From Morganella psychrotolerans (GTDB lineage Bacteria; Pseudomonadota; Gammaproteobacteria; Enterobacterales; Enterobacteriaceae), in contig NZ_LZEX01000023.1 of assembly GCF_001676055.1 (NCBI RefSeq), forward strand, positions 1 through 64,000: DNA of 64,000 nt, in the 5' to 3' direction. Below, in pieces: positions 19,487-27,957 of this stretch (positions are counted from its first letter, which is position 1; the number at the start of each line of letters is the position of its first letter). The position numbers and the translations under genes are program-made. The notes under the pieces were generated by a model that saw nothing but the letters and a program-made list of their open reading frames with translations, ran no database searches and was not told where the DNA came from.

Positions 19487-20637
19487 TGCGCGGTATTATC
19501 ACCTGTATTGCTTTGATCCTGTTTCTGTCCGGCTGTCAGAGCCGTGTGGCAGAGGTTCCGTCTGTGGCGGCGAATCTCACACCACAGACCGGTGAAGTTG
19601 CCAAACAGGTATTTCCTGTCTCCGGGAACGTCCCTGCGCCGGAAGGTCTGCGCCCTTGCTGCGCGTTCGGGTACGACCTGGGAACAAAACTGGGTCCGGT
19701 TCCTGTTCCCTTTTACCGGATAGGTAATGTCCTGACGACAGAGAGCCTTGGCGAGCATATCTATAATGACAGTTTTTGGCTCGGGATAACGGAAGTCATT
19801 GGTTTAAGTAATGAAAATCTCGGTATTATTTATTCCCGCAAAGGGGGATTTATTGATATCGCCCATGTACGGGATACCGCAGATTACACTTATTACTTAT
19901 TCACACAGATTTACCCCCGTCTTGGTGAGGCGTGGATGCTGACATTAACTGATGAACTGGCTTCCCGCCGTGTTCAGTTTCGCGCATTTACGCCGCCGGA
20001 TAATGTGGCCGAAAGCTATACCCTGAGTGTGTATCTTGCCGCACGCCTCGCGTTCCGGATAGCGGTATGGCATGAAATCGCTCAATGGTACGGTTATCAT
20101 TCCGTTCCGGGATTTTCTGAGGAAATCTCAGCATTTACCCCGGAAGATCTCTATTCTAATCTGCTGGGGGCCCGCCTTGCGATAACTTTGCTGCTTGAGG
20201 GGCACGGCGGGTCAGTGGCGGATTTTAACCGTGGAATGCAGGGTATTTTGCCGTCGGCACTGGCGCAGCTATCCGCGCAACCTGCGGATGCAACGCGTGC
20301 CGCATTTGACAGTATTGACGGACGCTGGTGGGATAAACATCAGCGGGTGCCGGAGAAATTTCTGGTGTTGTACCGGGATTATAATGTGGCGGATGACCGT
20401 TTGCCGTCACAACCGGAACAGGAAACAGAGGCAGGAATGCGATTAGCGTTACCGCAGCATTATCGCAACTGGTCATTGGCGGATTTAGCCGCGTTTGAAT
20501 TATGGCCGACCCGGAATATGGGTAATTTACCGGCGACGCTGCTGCCGTTTAGCGAGAGTGATTTTCCGGCGCTAATCCGGCATGCGGCGGCGGTTGATGC
20601 AAAAACCGCACCGTCATCAGTGCAGCGAGATAAGTAG
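19486..20637 (+). CDS. DUF4056 lipoprotein
   Basis: A 383-residue lipoprotein: the signal peptide ends in the lipobox LFLSGCQ (Cys about residue 17). The body contains RPCCAFGYDLGTKLG, GLSNENLGIIYSRKGGFIDIAHVRDTADYTY and the helical segment FRIAVWHEIAQWYGYHSVPG, which I associate with DUF4056. The HEIAQW stretch resembles a metal-binding or structural His-Glu element, but no catalytic activity is established. It starts on the last base of the barrel gene upstream, so it is likely co-translated and works with the two barrels in the envelope. Its 3' end overlaps the convergent GNAT gene by 21 bases. Confidence 0.68.
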   Translation: MRGIITCIALILFLSGCQSRVAEVPSVAANLTPQTGEVAKQVFPVSGNVPAPEGLRPCCAFGYDLGTKLGPVPVPFYRIGNVLTTESLGEHIYNDSFWLGITEVIGLSNENLGIIYSRKGGFIDIAHVRDTADYTYYLFTQIYPRLGEAWMLTLTDELASRRVQFRAFTPPDNVAESYTLSVYLAARLAFRIAVWHEIAQWYGYHSVPGFSEEISAFTPEDLYSNLLGARLAITLLLEGHGGSVADFNRGMQGILPSALAQLSAQPADATRAAFDSIDGRWWDKHQRVPEKFLVLYRDYNVADDRLPSQPEQETEAGMRLALPQHYRNWSLADLAAFELWPTRNMGNLPATLLPFSESDFPALIRHAAAVDAKTAPSSVQRDK

Positions 20638-21096
20638 CAGCGGCAGTACCCGGCCGGGCATGGATTCCGAGGGGGTTTCTCCGATACGGATAGCGCCCTG
20701 GCGGATATAAAAGGCTTCTGCATTCGGGTCTGCATCGATCAGCAGTGCACTTACACATTGTGCCTGTGCCGCTGAAACTGCCCAGTGATACAACGCACTT
20801 CCAATCCCCAGCCGTAAATAATCCGGATGAACAAAGAGTTTGGACAGCTTGCCGTTCTCTTCCTGGCGGTTGATGGTCAACTGAACTATTCCGGCGATTT
20901 TTCCGTTGATACGGGCAGTCATCAGCCAGGAGTGGTCAAAGTCGGCAGATGTAATGGTCAGATCATCACGACAGGTTGCCATAAATTTTTCATCATATCC
21001 CCAGTACTGTTTTGAACTCAGACACAGAGTTGTCAGGTATTCGGCTTCGTCGCGCTGAGGCGGGGCGAGTAAAAAAACAGGTGCTGCGATGGTCAT
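20617..21096 (-). CDS. GNAT family N-acetyltransferase
   Basis: A 159-residue protein with the GNAT acetyl-CoA-binding motif A in LFVHPDYLRLGIGSALYHWA (about residues 90-109), preceded by the strand AGIVQLTI and followed by DADPNAEAFYIRQGAIRIG, a typical C-terminal motif B. The N-terminal segment SSKQYWGYDEKFM is common in small-molecule GNATs. The substrate cannot be deduced. It is convergent with and overlaps the DUF4056 gene. Confidence 0.85.
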   Translation of the reverse strand: MTIAAPVFLLAPPQRDEAEYLTTLCLSSKQYWGYDEKFMATCRDDLTITSADFDHSWLMTARINGKIAGIVQLTINRQEENGKLSKLFVHPDYLRLGIGSALYHWAVSAAQAQCVSALLIDADPNAEAFYIRQGAIRIGETPSESMPGRVLPLLLISLH

Positions 21097-21179
21097 CAGG
21101 TTCAGATCCGTGGTTATGATGAGACATGTAATGATACCAGATCCTGTGTCAGGCTGCGTAAGTTTGATGTGTGCAGACG

Positions 21180-22262
21180 TTACATGTCCTGCTGTGTGGT
21201 CAACGTCACTTTTGCCTTACTTTCATCGGTGATAAAGGTGACGGTGGAACTGAGGCAAAGCGGATGGTTATGCATCTGCCCTGCGGCGCAGTAACGGGTA
21301 AAGCGCGAGGCTTTTATCGCTGCCGGATCAGTGCGCCCGTGATAACTTAGCGTCTCAAGTTGTCCGGGCCAGTGTTTTGCTGCCCGTTTCAGATTTTCTT
21401 CTGTATTACCCGCGATTAAATTAAATCCGTACGGCAGAAACCGCTCAGGATCAAATGTGCGTTGCAGAGTAATTCCCCAGCCCGAACAGGGGCTGTAAGC
21501 CGCCGGTTTTAATTCCGGTGTCAGGATATGGCGCAGTGTCAGCTCTTTATTTTTTGCCATTTGTAATAAACGGACCGATTCCGGCAGGCGGGGCAATTCA
21601 TCCAGAAGCTGTGTCAGTGAGATGCTGAGCTGCTCTGCTATCATCGGGCTGTCCAGCAAAATAAAGCGCGGTGAGCTGTTTACCTGCTGTGAAAACAGGC
21701 AGGTATCCCACAAAATCAGCTCCGGCGCAGGCAGATCTGCGCCACATATTGCCATCGCACTGATTTTAGTCGCTGATTCGATAAGCCGGATATGGGGGGG
21801 AGTGACAGCCCGCCAGTGGCGGATAAGGGCATCGTTACCTGCCGGGATAACAGTATCCGTGCCGTGCAGCAGAGCGGCCTCACTCAGCCCCGGGCAAACA
21901 ACATCATACCGTGTATTACCCGGGTCAAGATGCCGGCACAGCGCTACCAGCCACTCCCGGTGGTGCCGGGTTTTAATGCGGACACGGGATCCTGTAAGGC
22001 AGGCGGCAAGAAAGGTATCCAGAACACTGAGCGGGTTGCATCCGTCATCAATGATAAGAACTTGTTCCGGTGCCAGCCAGGGAGCCTGTCCCAGATCTTT
22101 TTCTGCCTGATTTTCCAGCGCATTGCTGTCAGCCAGCCATTGCAGGCGCAATTGGCAGAATGATTGTGTTGCAGGATCAGCTGAAAACAGCAATTTCCGG
22201 GTCTGCGGGTCACTGAGCCAGGTTTTTACCGCGCGGATGCGTTGTCTGATTTCCTCTGTCAT
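21180..22262 (-). CDS. LuxC-like acyl-CoA reductase domain protein
   Basis: A 360-residue protein with the layout of LuxC-type acyl-CoA reductases, which are aldehyde-dehydrogenase relatives. The segment LIIDDGCNPLSVLDTFLAACLTGSRVRIKTRHH resembles the LuxC block that follows the nucleotide-binding fold. LILWDTCLFSQQVNSSPRFI resembles the family's active-site region (Asp-X-X-X-Cys-X-Ser/Ser-like), so its Cys is a candidate acyl-accepting nucleophile. The start at 22262 overlaps the upstream stop by four bases (ATGA), showing translational coupling with the LuxE-like gene. The family is recognised from pattern and context; divergence is high and the acyl substrate unknown. Confidence 0.55.
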   Translation of the reverse strand: MTEEIRQRIRAVKTWLSDPQTRKLLFSADPATQSFCQLRLQWLADSNALENQAEKDLGQAPWLAPEQVLIIDDGCNPLSVLDTFLAACLTGSRVRIKTRHHREWLVALCRHLDPGNTRYDVVCPGLSEAALLHGTDTVIPAGNDALIRHWRAVTPPHIRLIESATKISAMAICGADLPAPELILWDTCLFSQQVNSSPRFILLDSPMIAEQLSISLTQLLDELPRLPESVRLLQMAKNKELTLRHILTPELKPAAYSPCSGWGITLQRTFDPERFLPYGFNLIAGNTEENLKRAAKHWPGQLETLSYHGRTDPAAIKASRFTRYCAAGQMHNHPLCLSSTVTFITDESKAKVTLTTQQDM

Positions 22263-23191
22263 AACATGCCTCCTGCGTAGTGGTTTTCCGGGGATACAAC
22301 CGTGCGGTGATAATGGATCCGGGGCAATACGCAGCCGCACGGGCAGCCGGTTCCCTGTTCACATACATCCGTTGTCAGCAGGCGCTGGGCTGATAACCGG
22401 CTAAGAAGAGGGGTTTCAAGCTGAAGAAGCCCGCATTTTCCGGGGGCTGCCGGGTTGCCGTCTTCACCAATAAGGGCAAAGCGGGCGAATACGGGGATAT
22501 GAAAATACCCTTCTTTGCAGCTGATATAGTGCAGCGGGTGTTCAGGAACGCTGTAAATCTCACGCAGATCGGTTGATGCCGCACGGAGTGTCAGCTGTAA
22601 TTTTCCTGTTATTGCCTGACGGTCAGTGTGTTGCCCGCGACGTTCCATGTGATGTGTTAATCCGAAGATATAAACGGGATCAGACTCTTCAGCCCAGCGT
22701 TTCAGTATAGACCAGGCCTGTGCAGCGTCAGTACCTTCGTCAGCCGATGCGGTACAGACACACTCTTTCACCGGGGCAAATAATGTCAATCCGGGGAACT
22801 CAGCGGTATCACCATCCCGTGCGGCAGTGGTTAAACCGTCTGACAGCAGCAAAAAACGCGATGGCGTGGCGCAGGTCAGTCCGTTCTCTCTGAGAATCGT
22901 CTTCATGGCGCGCTGAATGTGTCCGGCATTTTTATCATCAGCCTGTATTGCCGGACATATATCATTAAAGAGTCCGGCAGGAATAACCGGGGACGGACAG
23001 GCGTTATACAGCCGGGCATAGACAGGATTATGTTCACGGTGATAATTATCCGCCTGTGTCAGCGCCTGTTGATAACGTGTTTCTGTTGAGGGCGTGACAG
23101 CGGAATAAGGAGCGGGGATATCTGCGAGCTGCTCAATAGCTCTGGTTGCCTCTGTATCGGCGGACTCCGGCTGTATTTTCATTGTCTGCAT
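22259..23191 (-). CDS. LuxE/PaaK-like acyl-protein synthetase
   Basis: A 310-residue protein that fits a divergent LuxE (acyl-protein synthetase) of the adenylate-forming PaaK type. The early region has the family pattern of a Tyr/His-rich helix followed by IPAGLF. The centre FLLLSDGLTTAARDG could be a degenerate Ser/Thr/Gly ATP loop. The end has YISCKEGYFHIPVFARF, then a Gly/Leu-rich block and CPCGCVLPRIHYHRT, like the C-terminal Cys-Gly motif of this superfamily. LuxE activates a fatty acid and passes it to LuxC; the coupled LuxC-like gene downstream supports this. No luciferase (LuxAB) or LuxD gene is present. Confidence 0.5.
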   Translation of the reverse strand: MQTMKIQPESADTEATRAIEQLADIPAPYSAVTPSTETRYQQALTQADNYHREHNPVYARLYNACPSPVIPAGLFNDICPAIQADDKNAGHIQRAMKTILRENGLTCATPSRFLLLSDGLTTAARDGDTAEFPGLTLFAPVKECVCTASADEGTDAAQAWSILKRWAEESDPVYIFGLTHHMERRGQHTDRQAITGKLQLTLRAASTDLREIYSVPEHPLHYISCKEGYFHIPVFARFALIGEDGNPAAPGKCGLLQLETPLLSRLSAQRLLTTDVCEQGTGCPCGCVLPRIHYHRTVVSPENHYAGGML

Positions 23192-23264
23192 AATCCCTTG
23201 CGTGAAATAACTGATAAGACAGACCGGCTAGTATATAAGTGTTCTTCATCCGATAATTCTTAAT

Positions 23265-23390
23265 TATGCCCTTATTCATTCAAACTGCAGGTTCGTTGGC
23301 CGCACTCAGCCAGCCGGGTCACATACTGATGTATGCTCCCCGTCTATCTTCCCTTGCCGCCTGCCTGCATTCTGAATGACGTTGGGTATA
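23265..23390. repeat. ERIC-like repeat, full length (126 bp)
   Basis: It begins TATGCCCTTATTCATTCAAA, contains the core GGGTCACATACTGATGTATG and ends GAATGACGTTGGGTATA. It sits upstream of the LuxE-like gene and directly abuts a second, shortened copy with which it shares its terminal TATA. Confidence 0.85.
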
Positions 23391-23458
23391 CCCTTATTCA
23401 TTCAAACTGCAGGTTCACCGGCTTCGCGCAGCCTGCATCCTGAATGACGCCGGGTATA
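23387..23458. repeat. Short ERIC derivative (72 bp), core deleted
   Basis: It has both outer ERIC ends (TATACCCTTATTCATTCAAA and TGAATGACGCCGGGTATA), but the central palindrome is replaced by a short CACCGGCTTCGCGCAGCC joint. It is fused head-to-tail to the preceding full-length copy. Confidence 0.75.
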
Positions 23459-23529
23459 CACAAAGACTATCCGGGAAATATCGATCCCGGATAGTCCTGA
23501 GCGGAAATAGCTGTTTTTGTGAAAATACA

Positions 23530-25002
23530 TTACCAGTATCCGAGAAATTTCCACCACAGACTGCCGGTAATAATCCAGATAGTCAGATTAACAATGCTCA
23601 TCACCAGCCCTGTTTTCCACCATTCCCCGAGAGTGGCATAGCCGGATCCGAAAATAATCGGCGCTGTTCCTGTTCCGTAATGGGTCAGAGACATCATCAG
23701 GGAGGATGAAAATGCCAGTGTCAGTCCGAGCAGCATCGGCGGTGCGCCGAGTGATAATCCGGCGGCATAAAAGGCGGCAAACATTGCGGTGATATGGGCG
23801 GTGGTACTGGCAAAGAAATAATGAGAATAGACATAGAACAGAACCAGCAGCAACATGCCGCCCATCCAGCTGATACCCATGTGATCGATACCGCTGCCGA
23901 CGGTGAGTGACACCCATTTGATCAGTCCGAGTTTGCCGAGGAATGAGGCCATCATAACCAGGGCCGCGAACCAGACCACCGTATCCCATGCGCCTTTATT
24001 TTTCAGGATATCATCCCAGCAAAGCACACCGCTGCACAGCAAAGCAGTAAGACCGATAAAGGCGGCGGTTGTCGGATGAACATTGTGCTCTGCGCCGAAC
24101 AGCAGACCCGGAATACCGGCCCACAGCGCCAGAAGCAGGATAAATACACCGAGTGTGATTTTTTCCGGCAGGGAAACCGGCCCCAGTTCATTCAGCCGTG
24201 CACGGGCGAAATCAGGGGCATCAGGTGTGGCAGTAATCTCCGGTTTATACAGGAAATAAATAACCAGCGGCATGGTAATGAGTGAAATAAGCGCCGGTAA
24301 AAAAGCCGCAACCGCCCACATTGACCAGCTTAGTTCGCTGCCGGCACCAGCTTCCTGAATAATCAGAGTAACAATCAGCGGGTTAGGTGCGGTAGCTGTA
24401 ATAAACATGGCGGAGGTAATAGGATTGGTATTGTAATTAACGAGCGCAAGATAGCGTCCTATTTTACCTGATGTACCATCTTCGGCTTTTGAATTAAAAC
24501 TGTCAGCGATTGAGCGCATTATCGGGTGAATTATCCCGCCACCACGGGCTGTATTACTCGGGGTTACCGGGGCAAGAACTGTTTCGGCAATGGCCAGTGA
24601 GTATGCAATTCCCAGTGTTCGTTTGCCGAACAGGGAAATAAAATAGTAGCCTATACGCGCACCCAGGCCGGTTTTATTCAGGCTCAGGGAAACCATAATA
24701 GAAATACCGATAAGCCAGATCAATTCATTGGAAAAACCACTCAGTGCATCATTAATTGCACCTTTAACAGAGTCCGGATTAGTTACACCGGTCACTGCAA
24801 CCAGGGTAATTGCCACAATTGACACAGCCCCGATAGGCAGCGCTTTACCGATAATCGCCGCAATCGTCCCGACAAACAGAGCGAGTAAATGCCAGGCATT
24901 CGGATTAACATTGTCAGGAACAGGAATAATAAACCAGATAATTAAGGTAATCGCGATAGCAATTAAAGCGGGAACAGGTTTAAGCGGGGTCAGTTTATTC
25001 AT
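23530..25002 (-). CDS. DASS family anion transporter (dicarboxylate/citrate type)
   Basis: A 490-residue inner-membrane protein with about twelve hydrophobic segments of the divalent anion:Na+ symporter (DASS/CitT) family. It contains the family substrate-binding signatures LAPVTPSNTARGGGIIHPI (the SNT motif) in the first half and THYGTGTAPIIFGSGY in the second. Members exchange or import 2-oxoglutarate, malate, succinate, citrate or tartrate; the exact substrate is not shown. The length matches E. coli CitT (487). It stands alone, leftward, with ERIC repeats downstream. Confidence 0.85.
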   Translation of the reverse strand: MNKLTPLKPVPALIAIAITLIIWFIIPVPDNVNPNAWHLLALFVGTIAAIIGKALPIGAVSIVAITLVAVTGVTNPDSVKGAINDALSGFSNELIWLIGISIMVSLSLNKTGLGARIGYYFISLFGKRTLGIAYSLAIAETVLAPVTPSNTARGGGIIHPIMRSIADSFNSKAEDGTSGKIGRYLALVNYNTNPITSAMFITATAPNPLIVTLIIQEAGAGSELSWSMWAVAAFLPALISLITMPLVIYFLYKPEITATPDAPDFARARLNELGPVSLPEKITLGVFILLLALWAGIPGLLFGAEHNVHPTTAAFIGLTALLCSGVLCWDDILKNKGAWDTVVWFAALVMMASFLGKLGLIKWVSLTVGSGIDHMGISWMGGMLLLVLFYVYSHYFFASTTAHITAMFAAFYAAGLSLGAPPMLLGLTLAFSSSLMMSLTHYGTGTAPIIFGSGYATLGEWWKTGLVMSIVNLTIWIITGSLWWKFLGYW

Positions 25003-25180
25003 AAATCCATCCGTAGTGATTTTATTTAACTGCCGGTGGGTGAATGCTTAGTACTGATCTATTATATTGATTTTTTAGTGGTTGTATTTTGACCGGAATC
25101 GGTTTTTTTACCATCCGCCGGTTATTTTTATGTTACAAAAAATAAACCGGCGCAGTATTAATAATTGGCGGGATGATAAT

Positions 25181-26119
25181 TCAGAGGACAGGAATATAAT
25201 AATCGACCCGCAGCCGTTGCGGCAGGTTGTCACTTATTTCTTCTGTGCGGGTATGTTTTTCAATATCAAGACCGGGACGACGGCATAATCCGAGCTGCGG
25301 TAACGAGTAAAGATACATATTAAAAGTAAAGTCACGGTAATCACTGAATAAACCATCAAAATGAAATTTCGCGTATTTTCCGTGGCTGATAACCGCCGGT
25401 GTGAGCTGATTTTCCTGACGGATTAACTCAGCATCATCAACACCGATATGATAGCTGATGGCAATACCTTCCGGATCATCCGCCATATTGTCCCAGGCGG
25501 TACGGACATAGCAGTGCTGAATATCCGGTGATACAAATTGGAAAAAATCGCGCCAGAATGTACAGCGGATCTCTTCATGTAAATGCCCTATCTCATCTAA
25601 TGATGACAGATAGTGATAGCCCTTTTCATGCAAAGGGATAGCATCCAGAACCACAATTTCCGGCTGTGGCAGCGCGGTTACGTCTGTGCGCAGCGGAGGT
25701 TGCAGTGTGTTCAGATCCCAGTTCGGGCTCTGGCGGTACTCTGTCGGCGTCATTTCAAACACCGCTTTAAAACGACGGGCAAAGGATTGCTGGGAATCAA
25801 ACTGATATTTCAGGGCGATATCCCCGATATTTTTTGTGGTCAGGCGCAGCTCAGTCGCCGCTTTGGTCAAACGACGTCTGCGGATATACCCGGCGAGTGT
25901 CATGCCGGTAAACCGTTTAAAGATCCGCTGGAAATACCATTTGGTATAGCCGGATCGTTGTGCAACCACATCCAGTTGCAGTGATTTATTCAGGTTATGC
26001 TCAATCCATAAAATAATGTCTTTTATCACACTGAGATAAAAGGCATTGTCATCCTGTTCATTCTCCGGAACTGATGATAAATCAACAGGTTCGGATATAG
26101 CGGTGTTATGTTTCAGCAT
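25181..26119 (-). CDS. Rob-like AraC family regulator with GyrI-like domain
   Basis: The protein matches E. coli Rob in architecture: a double helix-turn-helix AraC domain (about residues 30-125, with AQRSGYTKWYFQRIFKRFTG and ALKYQFDSQQSFARRFKAVF) followed by a GyrI-like ligand-binding domain to the C-terminus. Rob-type regulators control efflux pumps and stress genes in response to small amphiphiles. The preferred start is the ATG at 26119 (312 residues); an in-frame TTG at 26146 would add nine. The N-terminal extension of some 25 residues before the first helix is absent from Rob. It is divergent from a TetR gene only 82 bases away. Confidence 0.82.
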   Translation of the reverse strand: MLKHNTAISEPVDLSSVPENEQDDNAFYLSVIKDIILWIEHNLNKSLQLDVVAQRSGYTKWYFQRIFKRFTGMTLAGYIRRRRLTKAATELRLTTKNIGDIALKYQFDSQQSFARRFKAVFEMTPTEYRQSPNWDLNTLQPPLRTDVTALPQPEIVVLDAIPLHEKGYHYLSSLDEIGHLHEEIRCTFWRDFFQFVSPDIQHCYVRTAWDNMADDPEGIAISYHIGVDDAELIRQENQLTPAVISHGKYAKFHFDGLFSDYRDFTFNMYLYSLPQLGLCRRPGLDIEKHTRTEEISDNLPQRLRVDYYIPVL

Positions 26120-26167
26120 ACGGATTTCCGGCTCATTGGCACACAAAAAAATACTGTGATACGATTA

Positions 26168-26182
26168 CATACCAGCGGTATG
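26168..26182. promoter_or_regulatory. Palindromic operator candidate between regulators
   Basis: A perfect inverted repeat CATACC-AGC-GGTATG lies 20 bases upstream of the TetR gene start and 49 bases from the Rob-like start. Its size and place suit autoregulation by the TetR protein and possible control of the Rob-like gene. Confidence 0.5.
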
Positions 26183-26201
26183 CAACAGGGTTATATTTAC
26201 C

Positions 26202-26801
26202 ATGAACACATTGACCGGGCAACAGGAAAATTCAGCACGGACGCGGCAGAGCCTGCTCAATTCAGCTCACCCGCTTTTTATTGAAAAAGGCTATCAGGCG
26301 GTTTCTGTTGATGAAATTGCCCGTCATGCCCGGGTAACAAAGGGCGCTTTTTATCATCACTTTAAAAATAAACGTGATGTGTTACTGCACTGCTATGAAG
26401 CACAATTACAGCGGATAAGTGCCCGGCTTGATGCCATTGTGCCGCCGGCGGATAAATGGCAGGAACTGGAAGATATTGTCAGTTGTTTTATTGATTATCT
26501 GTCGGGGCAACACCGTGAGCTCATTCCTATTCAGGAAGTTATGCCGGTGCTCGGCTGGTATGAATTTGAAAACATTAACCACTGTTATATCAGCGGGCGG
26601 GTTGATAGTATTCTCCGTGAGCTGAAAGCAGACCAGTGTATTAAAAACTATAACTCAGATCTGCTGTGCAGCTTAATCCACGGCTTTATGAGCCATATTA
26701 CACTTAATATTAAAAACCTTGTCGACTATCCGGATTTTAAAGAAAATTTCATTGAAATTTATAATAATTTTTTGCAAACCCTGAGGGCTGACACTGTCTG
26801 A
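26202..26801 (+). CDS. TetR/AcrR family transcriptional regulator
   Basis: A 199-residue repressor with the canonical N-terminal TetR helix-turn-helix, VSVDEIARHARVTKGAFYHHFKNKRDVL (recognition helix about residues 43-60). A variable, all-helical ligand domain follows. It is divergent from the Rob-like activator, with a shared 82-bp promoter region carrying a short palindrome. No efflux pump gene is adjacent, so the target is uncertain beyond itself and its neighbour. Confidence 0.85.
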   Translation: MNTLTGQQENSARTRQSLLNSAHPLFIEKGYQAVSVDEIARHARVTKGAFYHHFKNKRDVLLHCYEAQLQRISARLDAIVPPADKWQELEDIVSCFIDYLSGQHRELIPIQEVMPVLGWYEFENINHCYISGRVDSILRELKADQCIKNYNSDLLCSLIHGFMSHITLNIKNLVDYPDFKENFIEIYNNFLQTLRADTV

Positions 26802-27008
26802 AAAATAAGGCAGATTGGTGATAGTAAAAAAGAATCTGCGGTAATAATGGGTTAGTCCAAAGTATCGGAATAATTATTCCGCCGTTGCGGTAATTTCTCT
26901 CATTATCCTGTTTTTACAGATTAAATGCAGGCAGAGATTGTATCTGTACCCCGCAAATAATGATTGATAACATCGGGGTTAAAATCAGCACATATAATGA
27001 GATAGTAA

Positions 27009-27902
27009 ATGAAAACCACATTAAAATTAAGTGTATTAGGCATTGCCGTTTTACTGGCAGCTGCATGCGACAGTCTGGATCCTGATAGTACAAAAAATGA
27101 GTTCTGGTACAGTAATCCGGCGAACAGTGCCCTGACATTTAAAGTAGATGATAAAGATTATACCCTTGAGCCGGGTACTACCGGCAGCGTTAAATTATCA
27201 CCCGGTATGCACAGCATTCAGAATGCAAAAGGTGAGAAATACACTTTTATGGTGTATGAAAATAACAGCGGCGGCATTATTAACCCGGATAATCACGTTT
27301 ATTATATGTTGTCGGAAATCTATGCGACCGAAGGTCAGGGTTCCCGTTTTAAACCGGCACTTTTTGATGTCACTATTAATGGTCATGAATTACAGATGCC
27401 GGTGCGCAGCAGTAATGCAGCAATGATTGATCATAACCTGTTTAATTGCAGCTATCCGGTTGGTAAGCCATTCCCGGATGAAATTACCACCGGTGATCGC
27501 AAGTCGGTCGGAAATATTAAAACAAAATGTTTTGATAAGGCAGAATTAGTCGCTTATATCGCATCTGATTATGGTCAGAATTTGGCTCCGGCGGCTCCCG
27601 GAGATGAAACCAAAGACAGTGTGAATATGACCTTTGATTATACCATTCCGGTGCCTGCTTTTAAGGATGCAGAGACACAGAAGCAGGCTGTAAAATTAAC
27701 CGGTCTTCTGACACAGATAAAAGAGTCAGATAATGCGGATATTCACGATAAGCTCAATGATGAGATCCATCAGACAACAATGGCGCTTGTTTCCGCGTCA
27801 GCAAAAAGTGGCTCTTCAAATACCGTTGCAGAGAATGAGTATCACAATGATTTTATGAAACAGACAGGTAATTTCCGTGGCTATGGCGTTCTGCCGAAAT
27901 AA
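27009..27902 (+). CDS. Hypothetical lipoprotein
   Basis: A 297-residue lipoprotein: MKTTLKLSVLGIAVLLAAACD ends in a lipobox with Cys at about residue 20. The following Asp would favour inner-membrane retention under the +2 rule (Asp at the second mature position). The mature part starts with a short Gly-rich beta domain (about 35-110) that resembles a small immunoglobulin- or PEGA-like module (YTLEPGTTGSVKLSPGMHSI), then a mixed region and a C-terminal helical segment (about 225-275). I do not recognise a named family. It is monocistronic and followed by a terminator. Confidence 0.7.
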   Translation: MKTTLKLSVLGIAVLLAAACDSLDPDSTKNEFWYSNPANSALTFKVDDKDYTLEPGTTGSVKLSPGMHSIQNAKGEKYTFMVYENNSGGIINPDNHVYYMLSEIYATEGQGSRFKPALFDVTINGHELQMPVRSSNAAMIDHNLFNCSYPVGKPFPDEITTGDRKSVGNIKTKCFDKAELVAYIASDYGQNLAPAAPGDETKDSVNMTFDYTIPVPAFKDAETQKQAVKLTGLLTQIKESDNADIHDKLNDEIHQTTMALVSASAKSGSSNTVAENEYHNDFMKQTGNFRGYGVLPK

Positions 27903-27926
27903 ACGGATTACAGGATGATTTTTCAG

Positions 27927-27957
27927 AAAGGGCGGCACAGTGTGCGGCCTTTTTTTA
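27927..27957 (+). terminator. Intrinsic terminator of the lipoprotein gene
   Basis: A GC-rich hairpin with arms AAAGG-GCAC and GTGC-CCTTT (small internal bulge) is followed by seven T, 25 bases past the stop codon. Confidence 0.8.

Noticed and set aside
23265-23458. Insertion sequence or transposon end
   Set aside because: The inverted ends are those of ERIC elements, and no transposase frame is present nearby.
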